This document shows positions 1 to 7,546 of a stretch of DNA of 64,000 nucleotides, piece after piece (position 1 is the first letter of the stretch; every line of letters starts with the position of its first letter). The notes below the pieces were generated by a model that was not told the DNA's origin, did no database searches, and was given only the letters and a program-made list of their open reading frames with translations. Position numbers and translations under genes: made by a program. The stretch spans positions 1 to 64,000 of the forward strand of contig CAVWBH010000008.1 of assembly GCA_963753195.1 (NCBI GenBank), given 5' to 3'. Source of the stretch: Palsa-504 sp963753195. Lineage in GTDB: Bacteria > Actinomycetota > Actinomycetes > Streptosporangiales > Streptosporangiaceae.

Positions 1-4
1 TACG

Positions 5-79
5 TCGGGCTGGCGGGACTCGAACCCGCGACCTCGTGCACCCAAAGCACGCGCGCTAGCCAAGCTGCGCTACAGCCCG
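5..79 (-). tRNA. tRNA-Pro (anticodon UGG)
   Basis: Read on the minus strand, the segment folds as a complete cloverleaf. The 7-bp acceptor stem is CGGGCTG/CAGCCCG with discriminator A. The anticodon stem is CGTGC/GCACG around the loop TTTGGGT, giving anticodon TGG, and the T arm is GCGGG-TTCGAGT-CCCGC. The C1-G72 pair is typical of bacterial tRNA-Pro. No CCA is encoded. Its 3' end points out of the window to the left. The neighbouring integrase and a second tRNA-Pro-like 3' half at 1755-1801 suggest that this tRNA lies in or next to an integrated element. Confidence 0.93.
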
Positions 80-246
80 TCCCGCCCGAGGATAATCGGC
101 ATGTCAGCGGCTCCTTTTAGGAAAGGAGGTCACAGGCGGCCACAAACCTCATACCTGCTACGCCTCTAAGTCGCGTTGCAGCTCGTGCGTCAAGCCAGTG
201 TAACGGGTCTCTGGTCAAGGCCGCGCGCACTGTCGGCGACGGTTCT

Positions 247-1608
247 CTAGGCCACGTCGCCGAGGATGGTTGCGATGGCGTCTGCGGCCGTGGAGTCCTC
301 TTCGTCCAGGATCTTCACGTAGCGCGTTGTAGTCGTGAGATCCCCGTGACCGAGCCTGAACCGCACACGCTCCAGGTCCACCCCCTTGTCGATGAGCCAG
401 GAAGCGTGCGTATGCCTGACCTGGTACGGAGTGTAGGCAAAAGGCAGCCGGGCATCTTGGACTGCCGCATTCCAGATGCGTCGCCACATGTCAGTTCCCA
501 GGTACTCGGTAGGGTCTCGCCGCCACTGCGGCGACCATTCCCTGTCTACCCGGCCGGTCCTGGCACGCTTGCGGTCGCGGGCATAGTCAGCGCTCCATTG
601 CTTGCAGCCGCGGCACCGGCACTTGGCCGTGATGTACGCGCCCATGGTCCCGTGGCTGTAGCGACGCCCGTTGGGCAGCGGATCGGTGACCCCCAGCGCG
701 TCGAGTTCGTCCTGGCTGAGGCGAGGTTTTCCAGATGCTTCCCGCTTCGCGAATAGGCGTACCGGGAAGATCAGCTGGCCCGAACCGATGCCGTTTTTCT
801 CGACGTGATCCTGGACCATTTTCGACACCACCGCGTCGATCTTGAATCTGCGGTGGTCTCCGTTCTTGGTGTAGGAGCGCGTGAGGAACCGATGCCCTTC
901 CGGGTGGAATTCGGCTGTGACCTCAACAGTCGACTTGTTGACGCTCAGCATGCCGGTGTCGAAGTCGAAGTCTTCCGGCGTGAACGAGATCAACTCGCAC
1001 AGCCGCACGCCCGACGCCACGCCGAGCCGCACGAAGACCTTGGCCGGCTGGTGCGGCAGGGCGTCATAAACGCGCTGGAACTGCGTGCTCGTTGCCACGA
1101 CTATCGGCTTGCCTGGTACTCCTTTAAGCCGGATCCCGCGTAGCGGATTGTCCTCCCGGTATCCGTGGTCCCAAGCCATCTGCATCATCGCGGAGAGCGC
1201 TGTCCGCGCGTACAGGATGGAGGGCTGCCCCACGCCCTCGTCCTTCAGCACGACTGTCAGGAGGCGGTGGAACGTCTCACGGGAGATCTCCGCGACCCGG
1301 CGGTGCCCGATATAGGGGATGGCGTGCAACCGCAGCACTTCTGCGTACCGCTGCCTGCTGTTCGGTTCGATGGCATGCTCACGCAGGAACTTCGGCACGA
1401 ACTCCTCGACTGTGATGGTCGCCTTCTCGGCCGGGCTCGTCTCGGCCAGCCGCAGATGTGCGTGCCGCTCTGATTCATCCGCGACCTGTTGCGCCCGGTC
1501 TTCGTCGTCGTAGGTGCCGGCGCTGCGGTACTGACCGTTCTCGGCCTTATACATGGCAGTGAAGCGGACTTTCCCGTCCTTGGCTGGACGCCGGAATACG
1601 TAGGCCAT
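247..1608 (-). CDS. int: Tyrosine recombinase / phage-type integrase
   Basis: This 453-residue site-specific recombinase cuts and rejoins att sites through a covalent phosphotyrosine. The start at 1608 is preferred over 1692 because GGGGAG lies a few bases upstream of that ATG. Residues 1-60 look like an arm-binding domain and about 65-150 like a SAM-like core-binding domain. In the catalytic domain the visible residues are Arg202 (GVRLCEL), a possible Lys248, Arg398-His399 (QVRHTH), His421 (LGHG) and the nucleophile Tyr430. The usual first His of the HxxR box is Tyr395. An insertion around 318-350 carries C330-x-C332-xx-C335 and is followed by basic residues. The gene lies between tRNA-Pro and the tRNA-like 3' half, as expected for a tRNA-targeting integrative element. 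No excisionase is visible. Confidence 0.92.
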   Translation of the reverse strand: MAYVFRRPAKDGKVRFTAMYKAENGQYRSAGTYDDEDRAQQVADESERHAHLRLAETSPAEKATITVEEFVPKFLREHAIEPNSRQRYAEVLRLHAIPYIGHRRVAEISRETFHRLLTVVLKDEGVGQPSILYARTALSAMMQMAWDHGYREDNPLRGIRLKGVPGKPIVVATSTQFQRVYDALPHQPAKVFVRLGVASGVRLCELISFTPEDFDFDTGMLSVNKSTVEVTAEFHPEGHRFLTRSYTKNGDHRRFKIDAVVSKMVQDHVEKNGIGSGQLIFPVRLFAKREASGKPRLSQDELDALGVTDPLPNGRRYSHGTMGAYITAKCRCRGCKQWSADYARDRKRARTGRVDREWSPQWRRDPTEYLGTDMWRRIWNAAVQDARLPFAYTPYQVRHTHASWLIDKGVDLERVRFRLGHGDLTTTTRYVKILDEEDSTAADAIATILGDVA

Positions 1609-1754
1609 CGTGGCTCCCCATACCCTCCTGTTAGAAATCTCGTTAGTCGGACGCTGCTGTACTGGCCTCCAGACGACTGCACGATCTAACAAGAAATGCT
1701 GTCTGAGCTGCTCTTTTAATGCAATGCTAGCATCCGGGTTCGAGGCTCATAACA

Positions 1755-1801
1755 ATTTTGGGTCGCGGAGGCCGCCGGTTCGAATCCGGCCAGCCCGACC
1801 A
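1755..1801 (+). other. Detached tRNA 3' half, probable attachment-site (attR) remnant
   Basis: The segment holds an anticodon-loop-like TTTGGGT, a T arm GCCGG-TTCGAAT-CCGGC, the acceptor 3' strand CAGCCCG, discriminator A and an encoded CCA (1799-1801). No matching 5' half exists, because the bases before 1755 cannot form the anticodon, D or acceptor 5' strands. Tyrosine integrases that target tRNA genes usually leave such a 3' duplicate at the far end of the element. The orientation puts the intact target tRNA to the left, beyond the window. The 146 bases between this site and the integrase start are fairly AT-rich and contain the palindrome ATGCTAGCAT (1724-1733), possibly a recombination or regulatory site. 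Confidence 0.72.
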
Positions 1802-1903
1802 CGTGACGTCTCAAGACACATCTGCAGGTCATGCTCAACCCAAGCGGGCCGCCCTTAGCCCGCGCCGCCCTTAGCCCGCGCCGGACAGCAGCGCACCGGG
1901 CGG

Positions 1904-2104
1904 TTAGCGGCAGCGGGCGGGCGGTTCGTACGGCATGGCGAGCGGCGCGCGGAGCAGGAATTCGGCGTAGGTGTCCGGGGCTCGGTCGGATTGCTCAACA
2001 CCCTGGGAGAGCCGCCTGGCCGTGAGCCGCGCGCTGGCGTAGTTCATCTCGGCCAGGACGTCACCGACCCTCCGAGCGGCCCACACGAATGTCGAAAAGT
2101 GCAT
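1904..2104 (-). CDS. Small hypothetical protein (66 aa)
   Basis: This is a short leftward ORF. Its product contains NYASARLTARRL followed by DRAPDTYAEFLLR, which resembles small uncharacterised actinobacterial proteins that share an 'APDTYAEFL' segment near the C-terminus. That resemblance is from memory and not from a search. The ATG at 2104 is the best placed start, because longer versions would run into the AraC-family gene. It is divergent from that regulator, with a perfect dyad between them, so it could be a target of the regulator. The function is unknown, and it could be a decayed gene. Confidence 0.42.
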   Translation of the reverse strand: MHFSTFVWAARRVGDVLAEMNYASARLTARRLSQGVEQSDRAPDTYAEFLLRAPLAMPYEPPARCR

Positions 2105-2155
2105 GTGACCAGGATCGTTCCGAAGTAATGGCCCGGCCAGTGGCAGTAAGGTCAG

Positions 2156-2178
2156 AGTTGGCTGATATCCAGCCAACT
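2156..2178. promoter_or_regulatory. Inverted-repeat operator candidate upstream of the AraC-family gene
   Basis: Perfect 9-bp arms, AGTTGGCTG and CAGCCAACT, flank a 5-bp spacer. The dyad lies 32 bp before the regulator start and about 50 bp before the divergent small ORF. This is where an autoregulatory operator would sit. The link to the adjacent regulator is inferred only from position. Confidence 0.5.
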
Positions 2179-2210
2179 GGACCTGTCTCCTCTCTCGGAT
2201 CTGGGTGGCC

Positions 2211-3239
2211 ATGCTGCGCAACGTCGCCGTCGTGCTGGTAAACGGCTTCATGCCGTTCGAGTTCGGCACGGTATGCGAGGTGTTCGGGGTCGACCGGTCA
2301 GACGACGGGCTGCCCCGCTACGACTTCGCCGTGGTCGCCGGCGAGCCCGCGCCGCTGCGCGCGCTGGAGTTCACCATCTACCCGGCCCACGGCCTGGAGC
2401 GGCTGGCCGAAGCCGACCTGATCGCCCTGCCCGCGGTCAGCGACGAGCGCCTGAGCCTGCCCGCCGGGTCGCCGGCCTGCTCCCCGGATTCGGCCCGCCA
2501 GTTCCCCGAGGATCTGCTCGAGGCCCTGCGCTCCGCGGTAGACCGCGGCGCGCGCGTGCTCGGCGTCTGCAGCGGTGCCTTCATCCTGGGCGACGCCGGC
2601 CTCCTCAATGACCGCCGCTGCACCACCCATTGGCGGAACGCGGCCGAGCTGGCCCGCCGTTACCCCCGGGCCAAGGTCGATCCCGACGTCCTCTACGTCG
2701 ACGACGATCCGGTGATCACCAGTGCCGGCACCGCCGCCGGCATCGACGCCTGCCTCTACCTGGTGCGCAAGGAACAGGGCTCCCGCGTCGCCAACGGCAT
2801 CGCCCGCCGGATGGTCGTCCCGCCGCACCGGGACGGCGGCCAGGCCCAGTACGTGGTGCAGCCGGTCGCCCCGGCCTGCGACGGCTCCCTGCAAGACCTG
2901 CTGGAGTGGCTGCGCGCCCACCTGGACCAGCCCCTCACCGTCCGTCAGCTGGCTGCGCGCGCGAACATGTCCGAGCGAACCTTCGCCCGGCGCTTCGTGG
3001 CCGACACCGGCACCACCCCGCAGCGGTGGCTCATCGGCCAGCGCATTCTGCTGGCCCAGCAGCTGCTGGAGGAATCCGACGAGACGGTGGACGCCATCGC
3101 GGACCACACCGGCTTCGGCAACGCGACCGCCCTGCGCCATCACTTCCGTCTCTGGCGCGGCACCACCCCCAACGCCTACCGCCGCCTCTTCCGCGGCGAC
3201 CCCTCCTCTCCCGCCGCCCCTAACCTCGCCGCCCCCTAA
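2211..3239 (+). CDS. GlxA-family transcriptional regulator (DJ-1/PfpI domain plus AraC HTH)
   Basis: The product is a two-domain regulator of about 342 residues. Residues 1-190 form a class I glutamine-amidotransferase-like DJ-1/PfpI fold, with the nucleophile-elbow motif LGVCSGAF and TSAGTAAGIDACLYLV. Such domains in this family usually sense a ligand rather than act as enzymes. Residues about 225-325 are an AraC/XylS double helix-turn-helix, with LAARANMSERTFARRF as the first recognition unit and AIADHTGFGNATALRHHF as the second. ATG 2211 is preferred because family members begin 'MLRNVAVV'; GTG 2205 is an alternative. The C-terminal tail is Pro/Ala-rich. A dyad at 2156-2178 may be its operator. 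The effector is unknown. Confidence 0.9.
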   Translation: MLRNVAVVLVNGFMPFEFGTVCEVFGVDRSDDGLPRYDFAVVAGEPAPLRALEFTIYPAHGLERLAEADLIALPAVSDERLSLPAGSPACSPDSARQFPEDLLEALRSAVDRGARVLGVCSGAFILGDAGLLNDRRCTTHWRNAAELARRYPRAKVDPDVLYVDDDPVITSAGTAAGIDACLYLVRKEQGSRVANGIARRMVVPPHRDGGQAQYVVQPVAPACDGSLQDLLEWLRAHLDQPLTVRQLAARANMSERTFARRFVADTGTTPQRWLIGQRILLAQQLLEESDETVDAIADHTGFGNATALRHHFRLWRGTTPNAYRRLFRGDPSSPAAPNLAAP

Positions 3240-3269
3240 CCTCGCCACCAGAAAACCCGGTAAGCCAGG

Positions 3270-3315
3270 ATCGTGGATCGTTACTGCCCGCCCGCGGGCA
3301 GTAACGATCCACGAT
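3270..3315. repeat. 46-bp perfect hairpin, copy 1, between convergent genes
   Basis: Two perfectly complementary 21-nt arms (3270-3290 and 3295-3315) flank a CCCG loop. A near-identical unit lies at 39099-39144, also between convergent genes. Flanking bases are also shared (CCCGGTAAG before, AACGAG after). The position between the AraC-family gene (stop 3239) and the leftward DUF4242 gene (stop 3373) fits a bidirectional terminator, although no T-run follows. A mobile or REP-like palindrome is the alternative. Confidence 0.85.
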
Positions 3316-3372
3316 AACGAGAACCGGTCCGGGATAAGAGGTCGCACCGCAGCCCCCAGGCGCGCTCCCAGA

Positions 3373-3618
3373 TCAGGTCAGGCTGTTCACCTGGTGCACC
3401 TCGCCACACGGCACGCCCAGGGCGGCGTGGTGCTGCCGGATGGCATCCTCGCTCGGCCCTTCCAGCAGGCAGTACACCTGCCCCTCGGCATTGTGGTACA
3501 GCTCGACCTGCCGTACGCCGAACTGGTCGGCCCGGGCCGCGCGAGTATCGTCGGCGATCTGCGCGACGGCCTCGGCGGGCAGCACGAGATCCTCGTGAAA
3601 ATCCATGAACAGCGCCAT
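3373..3618 (-). CDS. DUF4242 family small protein (SCO4226-like)
   Basis: This 81-residue cytosolic protein begins MALFMDFHEDLVLPAEAV and contains FGVRQVELYHN and VYCLLEGPSEDAIRQHH, the hallmarks of DUF4242. The Streptomyces member SCO4226 is known as a nickel-binding protein with a ferredoxin-like fold; nickel binding here is by analogy only. Several His residues that could bind metal are present. A GAGGAG ribosome-binding site lies about 9 bases before the ATG. It probably has its own promoter, since 184 bases separate it from the next upstream leftward gene. Confidence 0.85.
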   Translation of the reverse strand: MALFMDFHEDLVLPAEAVAQIADDTRAARADQFGVRQVELYHNAEGQVYCLLEGPSEDAIRQHHAALGVPCGEVHQVNSLT

Positions 3619-3701
3619 GTCCCTAACTCCTCTGTCTGGGCTCCCACGCCCTGTTGTCTGCTGATCTGTTTCTCACTGACCCGTAGCCCGCGCCTGGCCA
3701 G

Positions 3702-3749
3702 CCAGCGGTGGGCCAGGCCAGCGGTGGGCGAGGCCAGCGGTGGGCGGCG
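3702..3749. repeat. 16-bp tandem repeat, three copies
   Basis: The unit CCAGCGGTGGGCSAGG occurs at 3702-3717, 3718-3733 and 3734-3749 with only a few differences. It is non-coding and abuts the hairpin at 3746-3782, downstream of the leftward membrane-protein gene. Confidence 0.8.
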
Positions 3750-3782
3750 CCGTCCGGCGGGCGACTTGAGCCGGACGGCGCC
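3746..3782 (-). terminator. Perfect 13-bp stem hairpin after the small membrane-protein gene
   Basis: The arms GGCGCCGTCCGGC and GCCGGACGGCGCC pair perfectly around an 11-nt loop, starting 21 bases beyond the stop of the leftward gene ending at 3803. There is no U-run, which is common for hairpin terminators in high-GC actinobacteria. Confidence 0.6.
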
Positions 3783-3802
3783 GCCTGCTCGCGGCGCACG
3801 GC

Positions 3803-4114
3803 TCAGGCGGTCGCGGCGGCCGCCTGGCGGCGCGTGGCCAGGACCCGGTACCCGAGCAGCGCGATAGCGGCGGCGAACAGGGCCGCGCCGGCCGCGATCA
3901 GCGCGATCTGCCAGCCGGGCATGCCGCCGACCACGACGACGCGCGTGACGGTCTGGACGGCGGGTACCGGAAGGTCGTCGCCTCCGCCGCCAGTTGGCAC
4001 TGGGATCATGGCGCTTTGGGCGAAGGCGGCGGGCGCGGCCGCGGCCAGGCCCAGCCAGGCGAACGCCAGCCCGGCCAGGATGGCGATGTGGCGGCGGATG
4101 TGGATGCGGTTCAT
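3803..4114 (-). CDS. Small secreted/membrane-anchored protein with signal peptide and C-terminal TM
   Basis: The protein has 103 residues. Residues 1-32 form a signal peptide with basic residues, a hydrophobic core and an AFA-Q cleavage site. A short Gly/Pro/Val-rich stretch follows, then one hydrophobic helix (about residues 68-90, WQIALIAAGAALFAAAIALL) and a basic tail containing RVLATRRQ. This gives an extracytoplasmic loop of about 35 residues with the C-terminus inside. A GGGAG ribosome-binding site precedes ATG 4114. No family is recognised. It lies downstream of the LAL regulator on the same strand, 115 bases away. Confidence 0.72.
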   Translation of the reverse strand: MNRIHIRRHIAILAGLAFAWLGLAAAAPAAFAQSAMIPVPTGGGGDDLPVPAVQTVTRVVVVGGMPGWQIALIAAGAALFAAAIALLGYRVLATRRQAAAATA

Positions 4115-4229
4115 GGTGATCTCCCTTCGGCTTTCCTGCGTTCACCGTAGAACGCGCAGGTCGGCCAGTTAATCGGGAGAAATGCCCAGGTTGGCGGGGC
4201 CCGGGTACCCACCTTGGCCGGGGGAGTGC

Positions 4230-6812
4230 CTAGCTTGGCACCTCGATGCCTATCCGGCTCGCCTCCCGGGCCGCGGCTGTCCGCGAGGTCACGCCGATCT
4301 TGGCCAGGACCGCGGAGACGTGATGGTGAACGGTACGTTCGGAGATGAACAGCTGCCGGGAAATCTCCCGGTCCGGCAGGCCCTGGACGACCAGGGCCAG
4401 GACTTCCCGCTCACGGGCCGTCAGCCCGCCCGGAGCCGCCCGCGTGGCCGGCCGGGGTCCCCGCGGGATCGCCTTGATGCCGAGCGCCTTCATCCGCCGC
4501 CGGGCCGCCGCGGCGACGGCCGAGGCGCCCAGGCCGTCCAAGGCGCCCAGGGCCTGCCGCAGCGCGGCCTCGTCCGGGGAACCGAGCCGCGCCAGCGCAG
4601 CGTCGTAAGGCCGGCCGAGCCGCTCCCAGGCCTCGGCGGCGCCCTGCCAGTCACCAGCCATCTCCAGCGTGAATGGCTCGGGCAGGCCGGTCACCTCGCC
4701 GAGTGGCTGCTGCAGCCGGGACAGCCAGATGGCCACGGAGCCGAACACCCATGGTTCGGTGCGCCCGAGCCCGCACTCGTAGCCCTCCCGTGCCTCCGCC
4801 GCCGCCAGGTCGCTCTGGCCGGATATCCATCTCAGCTCGGCCCGTGCCGTCCGCACCGCCACGATCCACAGCGGCTCGCGGTTCTCTTCAGCCAGTTCCA
4901 TCGCCTCGTCCAGCAGCTCCCACGCGCCAGCTTCGCCGCGGCGGCCGCGGACGACGCCGAGGACCCGCAGCGGGTTCAGCCGGTTTACCGGCGAGACACC
5001 CGGGCCGTCCAGCAGGGCCGCGCTCATGTCTGCCGCTTCATCCCATTGGCCCAGCAGGCTCAGTGTGGCCGCCCGCCAGCCCTGAAGGCACACGCTGTAC
5101 ACACCGAGCTCGTGTTCCTCGCAGTAAGCCTGGCCCTCGGCGTAATAGCGTCCGGCCGCCGTGAAAAGATTCAGGCGCGCCGCTGCTTCATGCAGGTTGG
5201 TGTAGGCAAAGCCTTCCAATTGATGCAGGTCCGCGGACCGTGCGAGCTCCAGCGCCCGCGCTATCAGGCCGGTTCCGTCGCGGCCACCTTGGACCAGGGT
5301 CATCCCTTCCTGATTCAGCGCATAGCTCACTACATCTGGCTCGTGCAGGACCTCGCCGAGGGCCCGTGCCCGGCCGAGCAGATCGAGGCCTTCATCGATC
5401 CGGCCCTCCCCGCTGTGGAGCGCTCCGAGACCCGCGTAAGCCCAGGCCAGCTCACGTCCGGGTGGCAAGGCCGCGAGGATGCGGACCGCCTCTTCGGCCG
5501 CCTGGTTCTCTTCCTCGCCTCGGCACAGCCGCCACAGCGTCCCTGATAGCCGGCGCAGGTCCTCCCCGACGCTCAGCGTGTCGCCGAGCTGGCGCCGCAA
5601 CTCCAGCGCGGCTCGCAGCGTAACCTCCGACTCTTCCCAGCGGTCCAGCAGCGAGTACTCACCGGCCAGGCCCTCCTGCAGGGACGCCATGCCCGGCGGG
5701 TCGAGCCTGCTGGCGAACCGCAGCGCCCGCTCGTACTGGGCCGCGGCCTCGCGATGAGCGCCCAGTGCGGCCGAGCGCCGGGCCGCCTCGGGCGCGTGCC
5801 GCAGCACGGCCTTCTCATCCCCGGCTCCTTCGGCGTGATGCGCGAGCATGGCCGGATCGGCTCCGCCGCGCTCCTCGAGCGCGGCCAGCAGGCGTATGTG
5901 CAGTTCGGTCCGGCGGTGCGGCGGGATGCCGGCCTCCACCGCCATCCGGACCAGTTCGTGCCGGAATCGCACGCCGCTCTCGTCGGCCAGCAGGATTCCT
6001 GTCGCCAGGCACTCGTCGACCGACGAATCCTCGGCCTCCGAGCCCAGCAGCGCCAGGTCGATCCGCGCGCCGATGACCGCCGCCGCCTCCACGGCGCGGC
6101 GGGAGCCGGGACCCAGCCGGGCCAGCCGGGCGGCGACCACGTCACGGACGTTCGGCGGAACCGCCGACCCGGCGGCTACGATCTCGCTCACATAGAAGGG
6201 GTTGCCGCCGGTGACCCGGTAGAGCTCCCCGACGTCCACGCCGCGCTCGCCCGCCAGCGCGCCCACGGCCTCCTTCGACAGCGGCGGCAGCCGCATCCGC
6301 CTCGTGGCGCGCTGCGTGGCCAGGTCTCCCAGCACGATGCGGAGCGGGTGATCGTCGGCCAGCTCGTCGTCGCGGTAGGTAGCGACCAGCAGCGACCGCG
6401 TCCGGCTCAGCCGTCGGCCGGCGAAGCTCAGCAGGTCCAGCGTCGCCTCGTCGGCCCAGTGCACATCCTCGATCACCGCCACCGTGACGGCCGCGCGCGA
6501 ACTGAGTTCAGCCAGGAACGCGGTGAACAGCCGGTCCCGCGGGGCGTCCTGCTGGCACAGGTCATCCAGTTCCCCGCCCGCCTGCGCGGCGATATCGAAC
6601 AGCGGGCCAAGCGGCCGGGGAGTCAGCAGCCCGTCGCATGCCCCCCACAGCCAGCGGGTTCCGGTGCTGCGGCGCTGGAATTCCTCTAGGAGCGCGGTCT
6701 TGCCCATCCCCGCTTCCCCGGACACCAGGACCAGCCGACCATCGCCGCCTCGGGCCTCGCCGACGTATTCGTCGAGCGTCCGCAGGAATGACGCTCGCTC
6801 CAGCAGTTCCAT
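4230..6812 (-). CDS. LuxR-family transcriptional regulator of the LAL type (AAA ATPase plus HTH)
   Basis: This 860-residue signal-transduction ATPase carries a DNA-binding C-terminus. Walker A is SGEAGMGKTALL at about 30-41 and Walker B is VAVIEDVHWAD near 120. The region from about 300 to 750 is rich in TPR-like helical repeats. The last 65 residues are a LuxR/GerE helix-turn-helix (LTAREREVLALVVQGLPDREI, read as two halves, then SERTVHHHVSAVLAKIGV). LALs of this size often activate catabolic or antibiotic clusters, but the target cannot be told here. It is divergent from the YvlD-like gene. The 239-base gap between them is Pro-codon-like GC-rich repeat (CCCCAGCAAGGCACCG occurs twice near 6860-6895). 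Confidence 0.93.
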   Translation of the reverse strand: MELLERASFLRTLDEYVGEARGGDGRLVLVSGEAGMGKTALLEEFQRRSTGTRWLWGACDGLLTPRPLGPLFDIAAQAGGELDDLCQQDAPRDRLFTAFLAELSSRAAVTVAVIEDVHWADEATLDLLSFAGRRLSRTRSLLVATYRDDELADDHPLRIVLGDLATQRATRRMRLPPLSKEAVGALAGERGVDVGELYRVTGGNPFYVSEIVAAGSAVPPNVRDVVAARLARLGPGSRRAVEAAAVIGARIDLALLGSEAEDSSVDECLATGILLADESGVRFRHELVRMAVEAGIPPHRRTELHIRLLAALEERGGADPAMLAHHAEGAGDEKAVLRHAPEAARRSAALGAHREAAAQYERALRFASRLDPPGMASLQEGLAGEYSLLDRWEESEVTLRAALELRRQLGDTLSVGEDLRRLSGTLWRLCRGEEENQAAEEAVRILAALPPGRELAWAYAGLGALHSGEGRIDEGLDLLGRARALGEVLHEPDVVSYALNQEGMTLVQGGRDGTGLIARALELARSADLHQLEGFAYTNLHEAAARLNLFTAAGRYYAEGQAYCEEHELGVYSVCLQGWRAATLSLLGQWDEAADMSAALLDGPGVSPVNRLNPLRVLGVVRGRRGEAGAWELLDEAMELAEENREPLWIVAVRTARAELRWISGQSDLAAAEAREGYECGLGRTEPWVFGSVAIWLSRLQQPLGEVTGLPEPFTLEMAGDWQGAAEAWERLGRPYDAALARLGSPDEAALRQALGALDGLGASAVAAAARRRMKALGIKAIPRGPRPATRAAPGGLTAREREVLALVVQGLPDREISRQLFISERTVHHHVSAVLAKIGVTSRTAAAREASRIGIEVPS

Positions 6813-7038
6813 GGTCAGCCCACCCCTCGCCTAAACATTGTCGCCCGTCCGGACCAGCCCCAGCAAGGCACCGGCCGGGCCCCAGCAAGGCACCGCCCGG
6901 GTCCGCCGCCGCAGCCCACCCCGCCGCGGCCCAGCCCGCCGCAGCCCACCCCCGCGGCAGTTACCCCAGCCCGTCTTGACCCGCCCGTTATCGCGCCCAA
7001 GCCAGGCACCGCCCCGTTACCACCCCGCCCGAGTCGAG

Positions 7039-7044
7039 TAATAT
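7039..7044 (+). promoter_or_regulatory. -10 element TAATAT giving a probable leaderless transcript
   Basis: TAATAT ends 7 bases before the ATG at 7052, so transcription should begin at or next to the start codon. No Shine-Dalgarno sequence is seen. A clear -35 is not visible at the standard spacing. Confidence 0.55.
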
Positions 7045-7051
7045 CGGGTTC

Positions 7052-7471
7052 ATGAGGTTCCTGCTCCGGGTGCTGGTCTCGGCCGTCGCCCTGGCGGTCG
7101 CGACCGCCGCGGTTCCCGGGATTGAGCTGCAGGCCGGGAGCGGCTGGTCGAGGGCGGGCACGCTGCTCGCCGTCGCCGTGATCTTCGGCCTGATCAACGC
7201 CACCCTCAAGCCGCTGATCAAGGTCATCGGCTGCGCGTTCTACGTGCTCACGTTCGGCCTGGCCGCCCTCGTCGTCAACGGTTTTCTCCTGTGGCTGACC
7301 AGCGTCATCGCCGGCGCCCTGACCCTGCCGTTCCACGTGACCGGGTTTTGGCCGGCCTTCTGGGGCGCCATCATCGTCGGGCTGGTGAGCTGGCTGCTGC
7401 ACCTGCTGATCGGCGATGAGCGCAGGCGGGACAACGAGCCTCCGCCAGTGCGCGTGGTCCGTGTTCGTTAG
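7052..7471 (+). CDS. YvlD-like / phage-holin-4 superfamily membrane protein
   Basis: This 139-residue integral membrane protein has four predicted helices (about 4-22, 34-50, 58-82 and 95-118). It carries the family segment AVIFGLINATLKPLIKVI followed by a basic, Pro-rich cytoplasmic tail. The family (PF04020) is widespread in actinobacteria, and despite the 'holin' name it is not tied to phage lysis. The function is unknown. The start is set by a -10 hexamer that places the transcript start at the ATG. The next gene, tig, lies 75 bases on with its own promoter-like TAGACT boxes near 7477-7495. Confidence 0.82.
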   Translation: MRFLLRVLVSAVALAVATAAVPGIELQAGSGWSRAGTLLAVAVIFGLINATLKPLIKVIGCAFYVLTFGLAALVVNGFLLWLTSVIAGALTLPFHVTGFWPAFWGAIIVGLVSWLLHLLIGDERRRDNEPPPVRVVRVR

Positions 7472-7546
7472 CGCCTAGACTGACGGCTTAGACTTCTCAG
7501 CGATCCAGCGCTGAGTTACCATCCTTGATCCCGGAGTGACGCGGAC

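Noticed and set aside
115..135. Strong ribosome-binding-site-like AAAGGAGGTCAC near the tRNA
   Set aside because: No start codon with an open frame follows at a useful distance on the plus strand.
2298..3347. Long leftward ORF opposite the AraC-family gene
   Set aside because: It lies antisense to a clear gene, lacks motifs, and its composition is what high-GC antisense frames produce.
7052..7471. Phage origin for the 'holin' family gene
   Set aside because: The family name is historical; no phage genes are near it and the protein belongs to the YvlD-type family common in actinobacteria.
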